A stretch of DNA of 64,000 bases from Diploptera punctata. Taxonomy: Eukaryota; Arthropoda; Insecta; Blattodea; Blaberidae. Under the pieces are notes generated by a model. The model had not been told where the DNA came from. It searched no databases and saw nothing but the letters and a program-made list of their open reading frames with translations. Below, piece after piece: positions 1 to 12,299 of this stretch. The position numbers and the translations under genes were made by a program. Location of the stretch: NCBI GenBank assembly GCA_030220185.1, contig JASPKZ010004202.1, forward strand, positions 1,554,001-1,618,000, written 5' to 3'. Within the stretch, counting starts at the first letter, position 1; every line of letters begins with the position of its first letter.

Positions 1-1690
1 CTCCCAGGTCTTCTGATGAAGCTAGTCTTCCTCCCAGGTCTTCTGATGAAGGCAGTCTTCCTCCCAGGTCTCTGATGAAGCAGTCTTCCTCCCAGGTCTT
101 CTGATGAAGGCAGTCTTCCTCCCAGGTCTTCTGATGAAGGCAGTCTTCCTCCCAGGTTTTCTGATGAAGGCAGTCTTCCTCCCAGGTCTTCTGATGAAGG
201 CAGTCTTCCTCCCAGGTCTTCTGATGAAGGCAGTCTTCCTCCCAGGTCCTCCACTGAAGGCAGTCTTCCTCCCATGTCTTCCGATGAAGGCAGTCTTCCT
301 CCCAGGTCTTCTGATGAAGGCAGTCTTCCTCCCAGGTCTTCTGATGAAGGCAGTCTTCCTCCCAGGTCTTCTGATGAAGGCAGTCTTCCTCCCAGGTCTT
401 CTCATGAAGGCAGTCTTCCTCCCAGGTCTTCTGATGAAGGCAGTCTTCCTCCCAGGTCTTCTGATGAAGGCAGTCTTCCTCCCAGGTCTTCTGATGAAGG
501 CAGTCTTCCTCCCAGGTCTTCTGATGAAGGCAGTCTTCCTCCCAGGTCTTCTGATGAAGGCAGTCTTCCTCCCAGGTCTTCTGATGAAGGCAGTCTTCCT
601 CCCAGGTCCTCCACTGAAGGCAGTCTTCCTCCCAGGTCTTCTGATGAAGGCAGTCTTCCTCCCAGGTCTTCTGATGAAGGCAGTCTTCCTCCCAGGTCTT
701 CTGATGAAGGCAGTCCTCCTCCCAGGTCTTCTGATGAAGGCAGTCTTCCTCCCAGGTCTTCTGATGAAGGCAGTCTTCCTCCCAGGTCTTCTGATGAAGG
801 CAGTCTTCCTCCCAGGTCTTCTGATGAAGGCAGTCTTCTTCCTCCCAGGTCTTCTGATGAAGGCAGTCTTCCTCCCAGGTCTTCTGATGAAGGCAGTCTT
901 CCTCCCAGGTCTTCTGATGAAGGCAGTCTTCCTCCCAGGTCTTCTGATGAAGGCAGTCTTCCTCCCAGGTCTTCTCATGAAGGCAGTCTTCCTCCCAGGT
1001 CTTCTGATGAAGGCAGTCTTCCTCCCAGGTCTTCTGATGAAGGCAGTCTTCCCTCCCAGGTCTTCTGATGAAGGCAGTCTTCCTCCCAGGTCTTCTCATG
1101 AAGGCAGTCTTCCTCCCAGGTCTTCTGATGAAGGCAGTCTTCCTCCTCCCAGGTCTTCTGATGAAGGCAGTCTTCCTCCCATGTCTTCTGATGAAGGCAG
1201 TCTTCCTCCCAGGTCTTCTGATGAAGGCAGTCTCCTCCCAGGTCTTCTGATGAAGCTAGTCTTCCTCCCATGTCTTCTGATGAAGGCAGTCTTCCTCCCA
1301 GGTCTTCTGATGAAGGCAGTCTTCCTCCCATGTCTTCTGATGAAGGCAGTCTTCCTCCCAGGTCTTCTGATGAAGGCAGTCTTCCTCCCAGGTCTTCTGA
1401 TGAAGGCAGTCTTCCTCCCAGGTCTTCTGATGAAGGCAGTCTTCCTCCCAGGTCTTCCTCCCAGGTCTTCTGATGAAGGCAGTCTTCCTCCCAGGTCGTC
1501 TGATGAAGGCAGTCTTCCTCCCAGGTCCTCTGCCAGAGGACAACTTCCTCCCAGATCGTCTGCTCTAGGACGTTTCAATCCCAGGTTAATAGGGGATCTT
1601 CCTCCCATGTCGATGTAGGGGAAATTCATCCCATGTTCTTGTAGATCTCCGTGCCATGTGTTGTAGGGGAAATCCTCCCATATCCCTTTA
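1..1690. repeat. 30-bp tandem satellite array
   Basis: About 51 head-to-tail copies of a 30-bp unit (it reads CTTCCTCCCAGGTC then TTCTGATGAAGGCAGT) run from the left edge to about 1545. Degenerate copies with the same CCTCCCA spacing fade out by about 1690. Most copies differ by 0-2 bases. Indels of 1-3 bases occur near 70, 838, 1052, 1146, 1230 and 1455. Variant units recur, for example a CCTCCACTGAAGG type at 241-270 and 601-630 and a CTCATGAAGG type near 402, 974 and 1096. The array continues off the left edge. Because the unit is 10 codons long every frame stays open, so long ORFs here are artefacts. Confidence 0.95.
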
Positions 1691-2077
1691 ATATTTCATT
1701 TCCATTTTCATCCTAGGGAATAATTTTAATGTACTTGAATTTTCCTGCAACGTTTCTGAATTATTTGTAAACTATTGAATAAACCTGAAAAAAAAAGAAG
1801 AACCATTAATGAAACATTAGCCAATAGAAAGCGGACCTTTAAGCAATAATGATGACATCTCTGTCTCTTCTTGCAGGAGCCGAAGTAACTTATATCCTGA
1901 AACAGATAAGAAAAATTCATATTAGTAATTGAATATGTCTTGAGGAAGATGGAAAAAAACCATCGTCCTCTTTTTAAGCAAGACACAGCTATGTAACTGC
2001 GACTTGCATAACCACAGACAGCCCAGCACATAAGCACAGCTATCGATAGAGCCAGCAGCATTGTCGACTTCTTAAAA
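1691..2077. other. AT-rich stretch without a recognised gene
   Basis: No convincing ORF, splice pattern or repeat homology within the window was seen. An A-rich run lies near 1790. Confidence 0.5.
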
Positions 2078-2109
2078 CTATACCCTACCTACACCTAAAC
2101 ACTGGCCGA

Positions 2110-2540
2110 ACAATGACGCTTGCAATATCATACCTACAGAGATCCTCGCAGCAGACCAGTAGAGATGTGGGTCAGGCGGGGACTTGCCTGGTGGTCTACA
2201 TCTGTGCTGGTTTGTGCGCAGATCAGATGCTTGCAGCATCATTGCAATGATCATTGCAGCAGGTGCGCAGAGATGTAGTTCAGGGGGGGACTTGCCTGGA
2301 CTCCATAAGTGCTGTTTAGTGCGCAGACCAGATGCTTGCAACATCATCTACGAAGATCCTAGCACCAACTCGCAGAGGCATAGCGACAGGGGGGACCACC
2401 CTTTGCTACGTCAGTACTTGTTTGGTGCATGGATCTTTTTCCCGAGCGTCAGTGAGATCCGCAAATATCAGACCAGCCAAAGTAATCCAGATACAGAATG
2501 TTTCATTCCGTATTCTGGATTTGGGTTAGCTCTGTTTTAA
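2110..2540. repeat. Degenerate direct repeats of about 110-130 bp
   Basis: Two to three diverged units share blocks such as GGGGACTTGCCTGG (near 2179 and 2288), GTGCGCAGA and AGATGCTTGCA (near 2226 and 2330). Short ORFs across them shift frame between units, so coding is unlikely. The family is not recognised. Confidence 0.6.
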
Positions 2541-2984
2541 CCTGGGCATTAGCAGCATTAAACCAGAAGCACTGACACTCGTACGCGCCGTGTACTGCTG
2601 TGCGTGGTCGTATGTGGTGTTTGTTTGGTCTTCTTGTTTCCTACCGTTCTGATGAGGTCCCACGACGTATGTTGTTTTCCAACGATGGAAGGCTGCTACA
2701 TGGCCCCGGTCTGAACCGAGACCTTCTTCACCCCTTAAAAGGGGCCCTAACTACAAAAATAATAAAAAAAATATTATCTAATACCCGATGTGGGGCCAGC
2801 AGCCGGCTGGTATACCCCAAAGGCCCTCTAGGCCTGTCGCGCCATCGAATTCTATCACGATACGAACACCGCATGACACTACACAACACAACACCTGTAA
2901 AAAAAACATGCATTAAAATTCTACATATGTAAGTATTAAAATAAGAAAAAAAAATTAAATAAATTCTCTTTCACCTCATTATGT
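2541..2984. repeat. Repeat debris with a SINE-A-type tail
   Basis: At about 2800-2855 a stretch with GCCAGCAGCCGGCTGG and GGCCCTCTAGGCC matches the 3' part of the SINE-A copies at 38438-38778 and 40515-40866. The rest is unrecognised. Confidence 0.45.
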
Positions 2985-3480
2985 TTTTAATTAGATGGTT
3001 TCAGAACCTTTCAGTTTCATCTCCAGTAATTCCACGACGACCATTGTTCAGTCGTCTAGGAGCACTGCTTCTTACTCCATCTGTTGGTGGGTCAATAAAC
3101 TTACAAATCAACTTCCCCGCGAGTTTCAGAATTCAGTAATTTTTCTTTCCAGTTTCTTTTAATGTGGATCTTTCCCAAACCATAAACTCTTTGGAGTTTG
3201 CTAATTGTTTTATTAATCTGGCCTTTCTTTTAATTTGATGTTTTTCTGACCATGCATGAGTGGCAACTGTAAATTTTTCCACTCCTCCAGTTTTGATGTT
3301 TCTAAGATGTTTCTTCACTCTGGTTTTCAAATTTCTTTTTGTTTTCCCTATGTCAATTTTATCACAATCTCTGCATTTGATCTGGTAAATTCCTGATTTG
3401 TTTTCTTCTTCCATTTTATCATTTTGGTTGGTTTTAATTATTGTATTGAGGCTGTATTCATTTCTCAATGCCAATCATAT
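2985..3480 (-). pseudogene. Penelope-like element fragment (GIY-YIG endonuclease end)
   Basis: On the minus strand the translation contains KSGIYQIKCRDCDK, then GKTKRNLKTRVKKHLRN and ATHAWSEKHQ. These are the GIY-YIG core, the conserved Arg and the His-Ala-Trp segment of PLE endonucleases (the second YIG motif is IDIG here). Reverse transcriptase is absent, so this is a 5'-truncated remnant. Past its 3' end (about 3000-3060) is a degenerate hammerhead-like segment. A second PLE fragment in opposite orientation lies just to the right. Confidence 0.75.
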
Positions 3481-3639
3481 ATTCAACTTTTTAAAAAATA
3501 ATTGGAACTAATGTTGATACAATGGATAACTTTTTTTTTAATTTTAATAATAGTAAAATGAATAATTGTTGTAATAAACAATATTATAATAAAATTACAG
3601 AAATTCACTTCTCATCCATTGAAGTTCCAAAAAAATTTT

Positions 3640-3755
3640 TAAAAAGTTCAACATATGATTGGCACCGACAAATGAATACAGCCTATACAGAATAATTAAA
3701 AACCAACAAAAATGATAAAATGAAAGAAGAAAACATATCAGAAATTTACCAGAGT
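3640..3755 (+). pseudogene. Inverted PLE fragment
   Basis: The plus strand repeats the PLE segment that precedes the GIY-YIG motif (APTNEYSLYRIIK against LRNEYSLNTIIKT on the minus strand at 3400-3474). It breaks off exactly where the 129-bp array begins. The two fragments form an inverted pair. Confidence 0.55.
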
Positions 3756-5361
3756 CCAGGATAGGGATGTATGGAGAGCTTATGTCCGCGCGGCCATGAA
3801 CCTACGGGTTCGATAGTGCCAGTGAGTAAGTAAGTATGATTTGAGGGAAGTAGATTATACAGGGATTGATTGGAAAACATTAGCTCAGGATAGGGATGTA
3901 TGGAGAGCTTATGTACGCACGGCCATGAACCTACGGGTTCGATAGTGCCAGTGAGTAAGTAAGTGTGATTTGAGGGGAGTAGATTATACAGGGAATGATT
4001 GGAAAACATTTGCTCAGGATAGGGATATATGGAGAGCTTATGTCCGCGCGGCCATGAACCTACGGGTTCGATAGTGCCAGTGGGTAAGTAAGTATGATTT
4101 GAGGGAAGTAGATTATACAGGGAATGATTGGAAAACATTAGCTCAGGATAGGGATGTATGGAGAGCTTATGTACGCACGGCCATGAACCTATGGGTCCGA
4201 TAGTGCCAGTGAGTAAGTAAGTGTGATTTGAGGGAAGTAGATTATACACGGAATGATTGGAAAACATTAGCTCAGGATAGGGATGTATGGAGAGCTTATG
4301 TACGCACGGCCATGAACCTACGGGTTCGATAGTGCCAGTGAGTAAGTAAGTGTGATTTGAGGGGAGTAGATTATACAGGAAATGATTGGAAAACGGGATG
4401 TATGGAGAGCTTATGTCCGCGCGGCCATGAACCTACGGGTTCGATAGTGCCAGTGAGTAAGTAAGTGTGATTTGAGGGAAGTAGATTATACAGGGAATAA
4501 TTGGAAAACATTTGCTCAGGATAGGGATGTATGGAGAGCTTATGTACGCACGGCCATGAACCTATGGGTCCGATAGTGCCAGTGAGTAAGTAAGTGTGAT
4601 TTGAGGGAAGTAGATTATACACGGAATGATTGGAAAACATTAGCTCAGGATAGGGATGTATGGAGAGCTTATGTACGCACGGCCATGAACCTACGGGTTC
4701 GATAGTGCCAGTGAGTAAGTGTGATTTGAGGGAAGTAGACTATACAGGGAATGATTGGAAAACATTAGCTCAGGATAGGGATGTATGGAGAGCTTATGTA
4801 CGCACGGCCATGAACCTATGGGTTCGATAGTGCCAGTGAGTAAGTAAGTATGATTTGAGGGAGGTAGACTATACAGGGAATGATTGGAAAACATTTGCTT
4901 AGGATAGGGACGTATGGAGAGCTTATGTCCGCGCGGCCATGAACCTACGGGTTCGATAGTGCCAGTGAGTAAGTAAGTGTGATTTGAGGGAAGTAGATTA
5001 TACAGGGAATAATTGGAAAACATTTGCTCAGGATAGGGATGTATGGAGAGCTTATGTACGCACGGCCATGAACCTATGGGTCCGATAGTGCCAGTGAGTA
5101 AGTAAGTGTGATTTGAGGGAAGTAGATTATACACGGAATGATTGGAAAACATTAGCTCAGGATAGGGATGTATGGAGAGCTTATGTACGCACGGCCATGA
5201 ACCTACGGGTTCGATAGTGCCAGTGAGTAAGTAAGTGTGATTTGAGGGAAGTAGACTATACAGGGAATGATTGGAAAACATTAGCTCAGGATAGGGATGT
5301 ATGGAGAGCTTACCTCCGCGCGGCCATGAACCTACGGGTTCGATACTGCCATTGAGTTACT
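3753..5361 (+). repeat. 129-bp tandem array derived from a LINE 3' terminus
   Basis: About 12.5 copies of a 129-bp unit; unit starts at 3883, 4012, 4141 and 4270 are exactly 129 apart. Read on the plus strand each unit encodes DLREVDYTGNDWK then LAQDRDVWRAYVRAAM and stops with ...NLRVR. This is the same C-terminal tail as the LINE-X fragments at 38880-39073, 41640-41880, 46735-46832 and 47205-47330. One unit near 4381-4400 lacks about 13 bp. Sequence variants follow an A-B-C order, suggesting a trimeric higher-order repeat. Minus-strand ORFs here are shadows. Confidence 0.9.
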
Positions 5362-7430
5362 TCAACTACGTGTAAAATAATCTGCAGAAGTCGCTTACCT
5401 CCTGATTGTTAAATATTATTTTTACAACAAATATCAAGATTCAATTTACTGTGGTACTCGTTAAAAATCATCTCTAATACACTTGCCGCCAAGGCGCCAA
5501 CTCCAAACAAAAGTTCATTGACCTCACTTATGGAATCCACCAATCACTAGATGGCGGTTATTACAGAATCTTTCTCATTGGCTACTATTAATCAATAATA
5601 TTGAATGGCTGGAATTTCAAACCTGCGATGACATCACGATACTTCCAGACTACTTTACTATTGTTAAAATGATTTATTAATTGGAACAAACATTCCATCC
5701 CTTGATTTTTAAAAATTGTATTTATGTATCTGATTTCAAAATAAGATAGAATATAATACGTAGTTGCAATATTTCTTGTCGGATAATTCTGTAAAAGTGG
5801 CTTAAGTAACTGATGACTTACTCTGATTTGATCTTTATACGTACGGTATAAATTTAACTTCGGTAATTAATAAGCATCATTAAGTTCTCAAAGATTTTAT
5901 TTTTTATCGCCCATAATTATATTCGATTACCTTAAAAACACGCTTCAAATAAAATTTAAGATACATGTGCTGATGATTATGATTCTCGCTAGTACTTTGT
6001 AAGATGATGAAAATGGCGCCATTTTGTTAAAGCCGAACTAGATCTAAAATTGTTAAATTTGGGTACTTAAAGTATTATTATTTGTTCTAATATTCATATC
6101 AATACTAAATATTTACTCTCATTATAAGTATATATGTGTATATTATACACTGTGGTGTAGTAATTAATACGCAGGCTTATGACGTCAAATGCTTTATTAT
6201 AAAAGTAAAGTAATTATATTCTCTTAAGACAAATAAACATCTCTAATATTCATCAATACAAAATATTTTAAATTTGTTCTCATATTACAGTATTATAGTC
6301 ATTAGGTACATACATGTTTAATTATGCTATATGATGTGTAAAATGGTGCCTGGTACGGTACGATACGGTACTGCATTTAACTTGTGGGTGTAATCTACTG
6401 TACAGCATTTATTACGAGCGATTAGAATTATATTTACTTAACATATATTAATTAATAACAGCTCACCTTAAATAAAAAAACATTTTCAGTTCCATTGGGC
6501 TGCATGATGATTCACCAAAATCCATAATCGCATTAAAAAAACTAACTACTTGAGTACGCGTCCAGGAAAAGAAAGAGGAAGAATTAGGGGTTTACATTAG
6601 TATATCCAGTTCCACATCCCTCACTCCATGGTAAATTAAAAGATGATGTTATAAAAAACCTATCGATTTTCGAATTATCATGATCAGTGTCTTCATTCTT
6701 TCGTGTTACGTAAGATCTGTAATGTCACTATAGGAATTTAAAATTGCCGCTAGTAGCGCTAGTTACCACTTTTTCGTTGCCAATTTAAAAGTAGCATTCA
6801 TTAAGCGCGATTTACGTAATTGAAGCGATATGATTGAGGAGAGCGACATAATTGTGGTTAAATAATCATTTAAATTAAACAAACACAAAGGAACACAGAA
6901 ATACCTATACAAATTACCTCCCATAAAACAACAAAAATTGTTTTTCATGTTTTGTCTCTATATTATCCAACGATAACCTACTAATATATATATATATTTA
7001 TTTATTATTTTCCTTCTTTATTATTATGTATACATTATGACTTCTGGCAGACCCTATTTGGATAAGGTTGTTAAAATAAAATATAAAATATTGTTTTATG
7101 GTACAACTTTTTGCATTGAACTTGTTTCCTAATTTCAGAGCCATCTACCCTCAGGGAATGGAATTATTTTCAGTGTTTTTTTTTTAGCATTTACCTACTA
7201 AAATCAAAGAGAAAGCTGTTATAAAAGGTCGTGGGTTATCTCTGTAGAGAACCCTTCTCTATGCCTTGTAGTATATCTTCGTTGGGTTCTCTCAGGGATC
7301 CCTGGGGTTCTCTAATATGTTGTATATTCAATTATCGGTTCTCTATGATTATTCGTTTTGTTCTACTGATGATCAATGGATTATTATAATAATCCCTGAT
7401 CAATGGTTTGATGACTCCACATGGTTCTCT
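5362..7430. other. AT-rich intergenic DNA, no gene recognised
   Basis: No ORF resembles a known family. Contents include short AT dinucleotide runs (near 6980) and a stretch at 7200-7330 with several GGTTCTCT blocks. I see no splice-bounded exons. Confidence 0.5.
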
Positions 7431-7876
7431 ATGCCACATGGTGTTTAGCGGCTAGCGGTGTTTAGTTACAAAGAAAAAAACGGACTCGACGTGCCTTCTT
7501 GTATATTCAATTATCCATCTTGTTCTACTGATGGTTGGATGACTGCACGTGGTGTTTAGTACAAATTAAAAAAAAAATTGTGTTATAAAAACTGAACAAA
7601 GAAAAAAATTGCGTGTTATAAAAACTGCGAACATAAAAATTGATGGTTGGATGACTACACGTGGTGTTTAGTTACAAATAAAATAAAAATTGTGTGTTAT
7701 AAAAACTGAACAAAGAAGATAAAAATTGTGTGTTATAAAAACTGCAAACACAAAAACGGATGGTTACATGACTGCACGTGGTGTTTAGTTACAAATAAAA
7801 AAAATTGTGAACAAAGAAGACAAAAATTGTGTTATAAAAACTTCAAATACAAAAATGGATACAAGTACAAAAAAAA
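7430..7876. repeat. Three to four diverged repeats of about 115 bp upstream of the WDR70 retrocopy
   Basis: Blocks starting GATGGTTGGATGACTGCACG occur near 7530, 7642 and 7759 (spacing about 112 and 117), with a partial one near 7440. Each is followed by TGGTGTTTAG and runs of GTGTTATAAAAACTG. The last repeat abuts the start of the WDR70-like reading frame. Family unknown. Confidence 0.7.
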
Positions 7877-9426
7877 ATGCACATGAAAACTGCAGCAGAC
7901 AGTGATTCTGATGACGATTTAATTGGACCGCCGGTACCCAAAAAAACGAAATCCGGTAGTGACTATGATAGTGATGAAGGTGGCAATGAGAGACAGTCAG
8001 ATAAAATACCTTTGAGTGAGATATCAATAATAAATGGGGAAAAGGCAGTTATTGCCCTAGCAGCAGATCCTGCAGGATCTAGAATGGTTACCGGCTCAGT
8101 AGATTATAACGTAAGATTGTGGGATTTCGGAAGTATGGATGGGACGTTCCAGAGTTTTAGAAGTCTACAACCTTGTAAAAGTACCCCAATAAAAGACCTT
8201 AAATTTTCAATGACGGGTGATTTGATACTCATTGTGTCTGGAATGTCTCATGCCAAAATTATTAATCGTGATGGTTTTCAAATAGCAGAGTGTATAGAGG
8301 GCGATAAATACATAATTGATAAAAGAAAACAAAAGGCCACACGGCCCCTTTAAATAGGGGATCATGGCATCCTCGATCCCGAGAAGAGTTTTTGACGTGT
8401 GCTGAAGATAGCACATGTAGAATATGGAATGTTGAAAACCTCCGACATCATAAGACCATATTTAAAACAATAACAACACATAATGCAGCTACAATTCCAA
8501 CAGCATGTGCTTATAGCCGTGATGGGAACACCGTTGCGTGTGGTTGCAATGATGGTTCAATAAAAATGTGGGATTCTAGAAAGATGTTTGATAAAACCAC
8601 AATGCTTCTCCAAGAAGCGCACAAACCTGGAACTGAAATTTCTTGTGTTACATTCTCTCATTTGGGAAGCCTTCTGGGAACAAGAGGAGAGAGTTCTTTA
8701 AAATTATGGGATTTAAGATTGTTTAAAAACCCAGTACACACATTTGAGAACCTATTCTGTCGATATCCTACCACCAACTTAACATTTAGTCCGGACGACA
8801 CAATGGTTGTTTCGGGAAAATCCTTGCAGCGAGGAGAGACAACAGGAACAATGTATTTTTTTGATTTAAAATCTTATGAAAAAGTTAAAGAGATTGAAGT
8901 TACAGACTCACATGTAATTAAAACCATGTGGCATCCAAAATTAAAACAAATTTTAGTTGGATGTGGAAATGGTATCGTCAAAGTATACTATGATAAAGTT
9001 CAAAGTATGCGTGGTGCAAAATTATGTGTCGAAAAAGCTCCAAGAAAGGTCAATCAAACGGAAGTGGTAACTCCAGATCAGATTTTAAGTGTAAATGCTC
9101 TTCCTCTGTTCCGACAGAATAAAGCAAAGTCAACCTGGAAGCAAATTCAGAGAGATAGGCAGGATCCTATCAAGTCTTGCCGACCCGAGTTGCCAATTGC
9201 ACATGGAAAAGGAGGTCGCATAGCAAAGTCGGGAGGAACTCTTACTTCACATGTGCTCCATAATCTGGGGGTAAGAATCAGAGATGATAAAAACCCGAGA
9301 GAGGCAATATTGAAGTTTGCCAAAGAATCTGCAGAGAACCCTTATTGGGTATCTCCTGCCTACATTAAGACGCAACCGTTGCCAATCTTTGAAATGGGTG
9401 ATGATTATCAAAGAAAAAATGATTGA
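7877..9426 (+). pseudogene. WDR70: WDR70-like WD-repeat retrocopy 1, intronless, one frameshift
   Basis: Two abutting frames (7877-8353 and 8392-9426) together make one intronless protein of about 515 residues. It is colinear with WDR70, a nuclear WD40 protein. Visible are the acidic DSDDDLIGPPVPKK segment, WD motifs ending SVDYNVRLWDF, DGSIKMWDSRK and ESSLKLWDLRL, the WHPKLKQILVGCGNG blade, and the C-terminal NPREAILKFAKES and NPYWVSPAYIKTQP motifs. The family N-terminus (roughly 120 residues) is missing. The reading shifts by one base in the A-rich run at 8321-8334; after it the frame reads KGHTAPLNRGSWHP. Retrocopy 2 has one more A there and stays in frame. The lack of introns and the 5' truncation indicate retroposition. 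Any ATG near 8392 is not a real start. It could be functional if the missing A is a sequencing error. Confidence 0.88.
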
Positions 9427-9697
9427 AGAAAGAAAATTGTGAAGATGTGATTCGTAGATGTAGCGAGCAGTGCAGACCTTCGTCAGCAATTTTTGTCTCT
9501 GTTCACACGGTACCTGTCGCACATCTTCCTGCAGCGTCTGGCCTGGCTGGTGCTGTTTCCACAAATCATATGATGGAAACCGCGCACTACTAATCCGGTG
9601 ACCACATTTTCCTGCATCGAGTCTAGTGACATCATGGCGTCGGTGGTATAGAAATCACTCCAGATTTCTTCTCTTTCGGCAGTAATTTTTGTAAGAA
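9427..9697. other. Unrecognised segment with a short minus-strand ORF
   Basis: A 79-codon minus-strand frame (9483-9722) lies between the WDR70 retrocopy and a fold-back element. I do not recognise it, and its upstream end runs into the repeat. Function unknown. Confidence 0.3.
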
Positions 9698-10947
9698 GGC
9701 TGTGGTGTATAAACCGTCGCACACAATTTTCCTTGTAATATTCTTATGCCACTGATGCACTAAACACTTTTCGGCTGTACTTTCCTTTAGGTCCGAAAAA
9801 TTTTCCAATTTTATATCTTATTCCACTGATGCACTAAACACTCTTAAACACTTTCAAAACATTTTGCAACACTTTTTAACACATTTTAAACATATTCCAA
9901 TGTTCCAACGAGTTTTTTTCCATATTTATATATTTGCGTAAAACATGGTCGTGCTACATTTCTTACTTCCTGCTCTTTGTCTTTTTCCCTCCACTTCCTA
10001 TGTTGTTCCAGCGTTGCCACCATCAACAACCCGAACTTGCTTTTTAAATGTGATTCCACGTTCCCTGGATTTCACCTACGTTAGAGTAATTGATTTGTAT
10101 TACAGTAATTGATTTAGGTTTGGTTAGCTTTTAGGTTCCTTGCTTTTTAAAAGTGATTTGATACGTAAAATAAATTATACATTTTTAGACAAGTCGGGGA
10201 ATTTTGTGTCAATGTTGGTCATACTGATTTCACATATATACACCGCCAACTGCTGGAGGCTGCATTTATCTACCTGGCATAATTGGAGCACTAGCGCATG
10301 CGCACTGCGATTCTATAGAACTTAGAAAAATTTTCTCCGGACCTAAAGGAAAGTATATCCCACTTTTCAAACCATTTATAATAATGTTTGGTACTATTTT
10401 ATATATTTCTGAATTACGTGAATATTGTACATCGAGTTCTACAGGCATGGAAATGCTTCATGTAATATCCACTAGGAGACTCTCACATCGCAGTTACCAA
10501 CATTAGAAAATAATTTGAAACCATATTTAGTGTTAGTGTACGTAAAAATTACTGTATAGTTTGTTTGCATATAAATTGTTTTGTTATGTTAGGAAACGGG
10601 AAGTTAGTTTACATCCTTTTTTTTTTTTTTTCATTCGGTAATAAATAATATGCATGTAAACTGTTTTGTTAGGTTAGGAAACGGGAAGTTAGTTTACGTT
10701 CATTTTTTTAGTGTTTGGGAATTTATTCCCAAAGTTGGTAACACCGACTTCAGAGCCATCTACCGGAAGCTACATTAACTATTACTGCGATTCTATAGAA
10801 CTTAGTTTATAGTTTATTAAATAGTACGCATGTAAATTGTTTTGTTAGGTTAGGAAATGGGAAGTTGGTTTACGTCCATTTTTTTTAAGCATTTGGGAAT
10901 AAATGTAAATTGTTTTCTTTAGTTAGGAAATGACAAGTTATTTTACG

Positions 10948-10983
<36 letters not shown>

Positions 10984-12089
10984 ATTTGGGAATCCCGACT
11001 GCAGAACCATCTACCGGAGGCTATATTAACCATTACAGCAACTCGTGCATGCGGACTGCGATTCTGTGGAAGTTTAGAAGAATTCGTGTCTGGCATATAC
11101 TCGACTTTTTCCAAATGATCAAAATAAAGTCAACTAATGAGAGATTTTGAACAATTTCTATTAATTATTACTGGCAAGGACTTACAGAACTTAGTAATTT
11201 TTTCCTGCTTTGCCACTTTTGAAAGGTCTTTCAATTAAGATTGATATTCTGCGATAGAATTCCTTATTTTGTCATCAGATTTTTTGATTCGTAAACATTG
11301 AAACAGTGTGATTTAGACGCCAACGAATCAGCAATGCATATATACGGTCAAGCATTTCTATTTTAAGTGGCAACACTAATTTTTTTTTCTTTTTGGTACT
11401 AATTTCTCTTTCCTTTTACTCAACATTATAAATTGGTAACAAAGCACAAGAGACACGTGTTATTCGATCAAAATTATTGCAACGAATGACAAGTTGAAAC
11501 AATATACCGGTCGTGGCAATGTAGTCATTTATCAAAGTACATATCGGCACATGAAATATGACAACAGCTTCTAACAATGAACTTTAGGGCTAGTGACAAT
11601 AAGGTTTGTTTTGTTGGATAAGGTGTATAAACCGTCGCACGTGAATTCTTCCAAGTTCTATAGAATCGCCATGCGCATGCAGGAGTTGCTGTAATGGTTA
11701 ATTTAGCTTCCGCTGGATGGCTCTGAAGTCGGCGTCACCAACTTTGGGAATAGATTCCCAAATGCTAAAAAAATGGACGTAAACTAACTTCCCATTTCCT
11801 AACCTAACACTAAATATGGTTTCGAATTATTTTCAAATGTTGGTAACTGCGATGTGAGAGTCTCCTAGCGGATGTTACATGAAGCATTTCCGCGCCTGTA
11901 GAACTCTTATGTTCAATATTCGCGTAATTTATAAATATTTAAAAATCGTAAGAAATGTTTATAAAATGGTTCCAAAATGTTTAAAATAGTACCAAACGTT
12001 ATTATAAATGGTTGAAAAGTGTTTGGTGCATCAGTGGCATAAGAATATTACATGGAAAATTGTGTGCAACTGTTTATACACCACAGCCT
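9698..12089. mobile_element. R1 fold-back element, about 2.4 kb, terminal inverted repeats about 88 bp
   Basis: The left end (9698-9785: CTGTGGTGTATAAACC, CCACTGATGCACTAAACAC) is repeated inverted at 12001-12089. Inside are several copies of a module containing GTTAGGTTAGGAA, GGGAAGTTAGTTTACG and GCGATTCTATAGAACTTAG (10560-10800, 10800-11060, and inverted 11640-11830). No transposase frame was found. A T-run sits at 10951-10981. A diverged relative is at 42760-43560. It is probably non-autonomous. Confidence 0.7.
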
Positions 12090-12299
12090 TTTGTTTTGAT
12101 AATTATTTGTCCATTTATATTTAAATTAATATTGGGAAGTAAACATTATGAGGTTATATCATTAATAGTGAGTGGAGAACATATTTTAATCGACTTACCT
12201 CATACATTTTCAAACTACTTTGATACCGACGGATTCAGACAATACCATGTCCTTCAGTCATGGCTTCCGCTGATGAAATTCTGTGATTGTTGATTTCTT

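Noticed and set aside
1..1560. CRISPR-like regular repeat
   Set aside because: Units are head-to-tail without unique spacers; this is a eukaryotic satellite.
1..1560. Hammerhead motif because the 30-bp unit contains CTGATGA
   Set aside because: No stem II or GAA partner follows at a suitable distance, so the match is by chance.
104..1618. Long ORF of repeated MKAVFLPGLL units and its counterparts in other frames
   Set aside because: A 30-bp unit is a multiple of three, so all frames stay open across the satellite; no start context, splice sites or family similarity.
3746..5281. Minus-strand ORFs (MFSNHSVYNLLPSNHTYLL repeats)
   Set aside because: They are antisense to the LINE-derived 129-bp units, whose plus strand encodes the known tail.
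8392..9426. A separate 344-residue WD40 gene starting at 8392
   Set aside because: The frame continues the upstream WDR70 homology across a one-base shift; it is the second half of one retrocopy.
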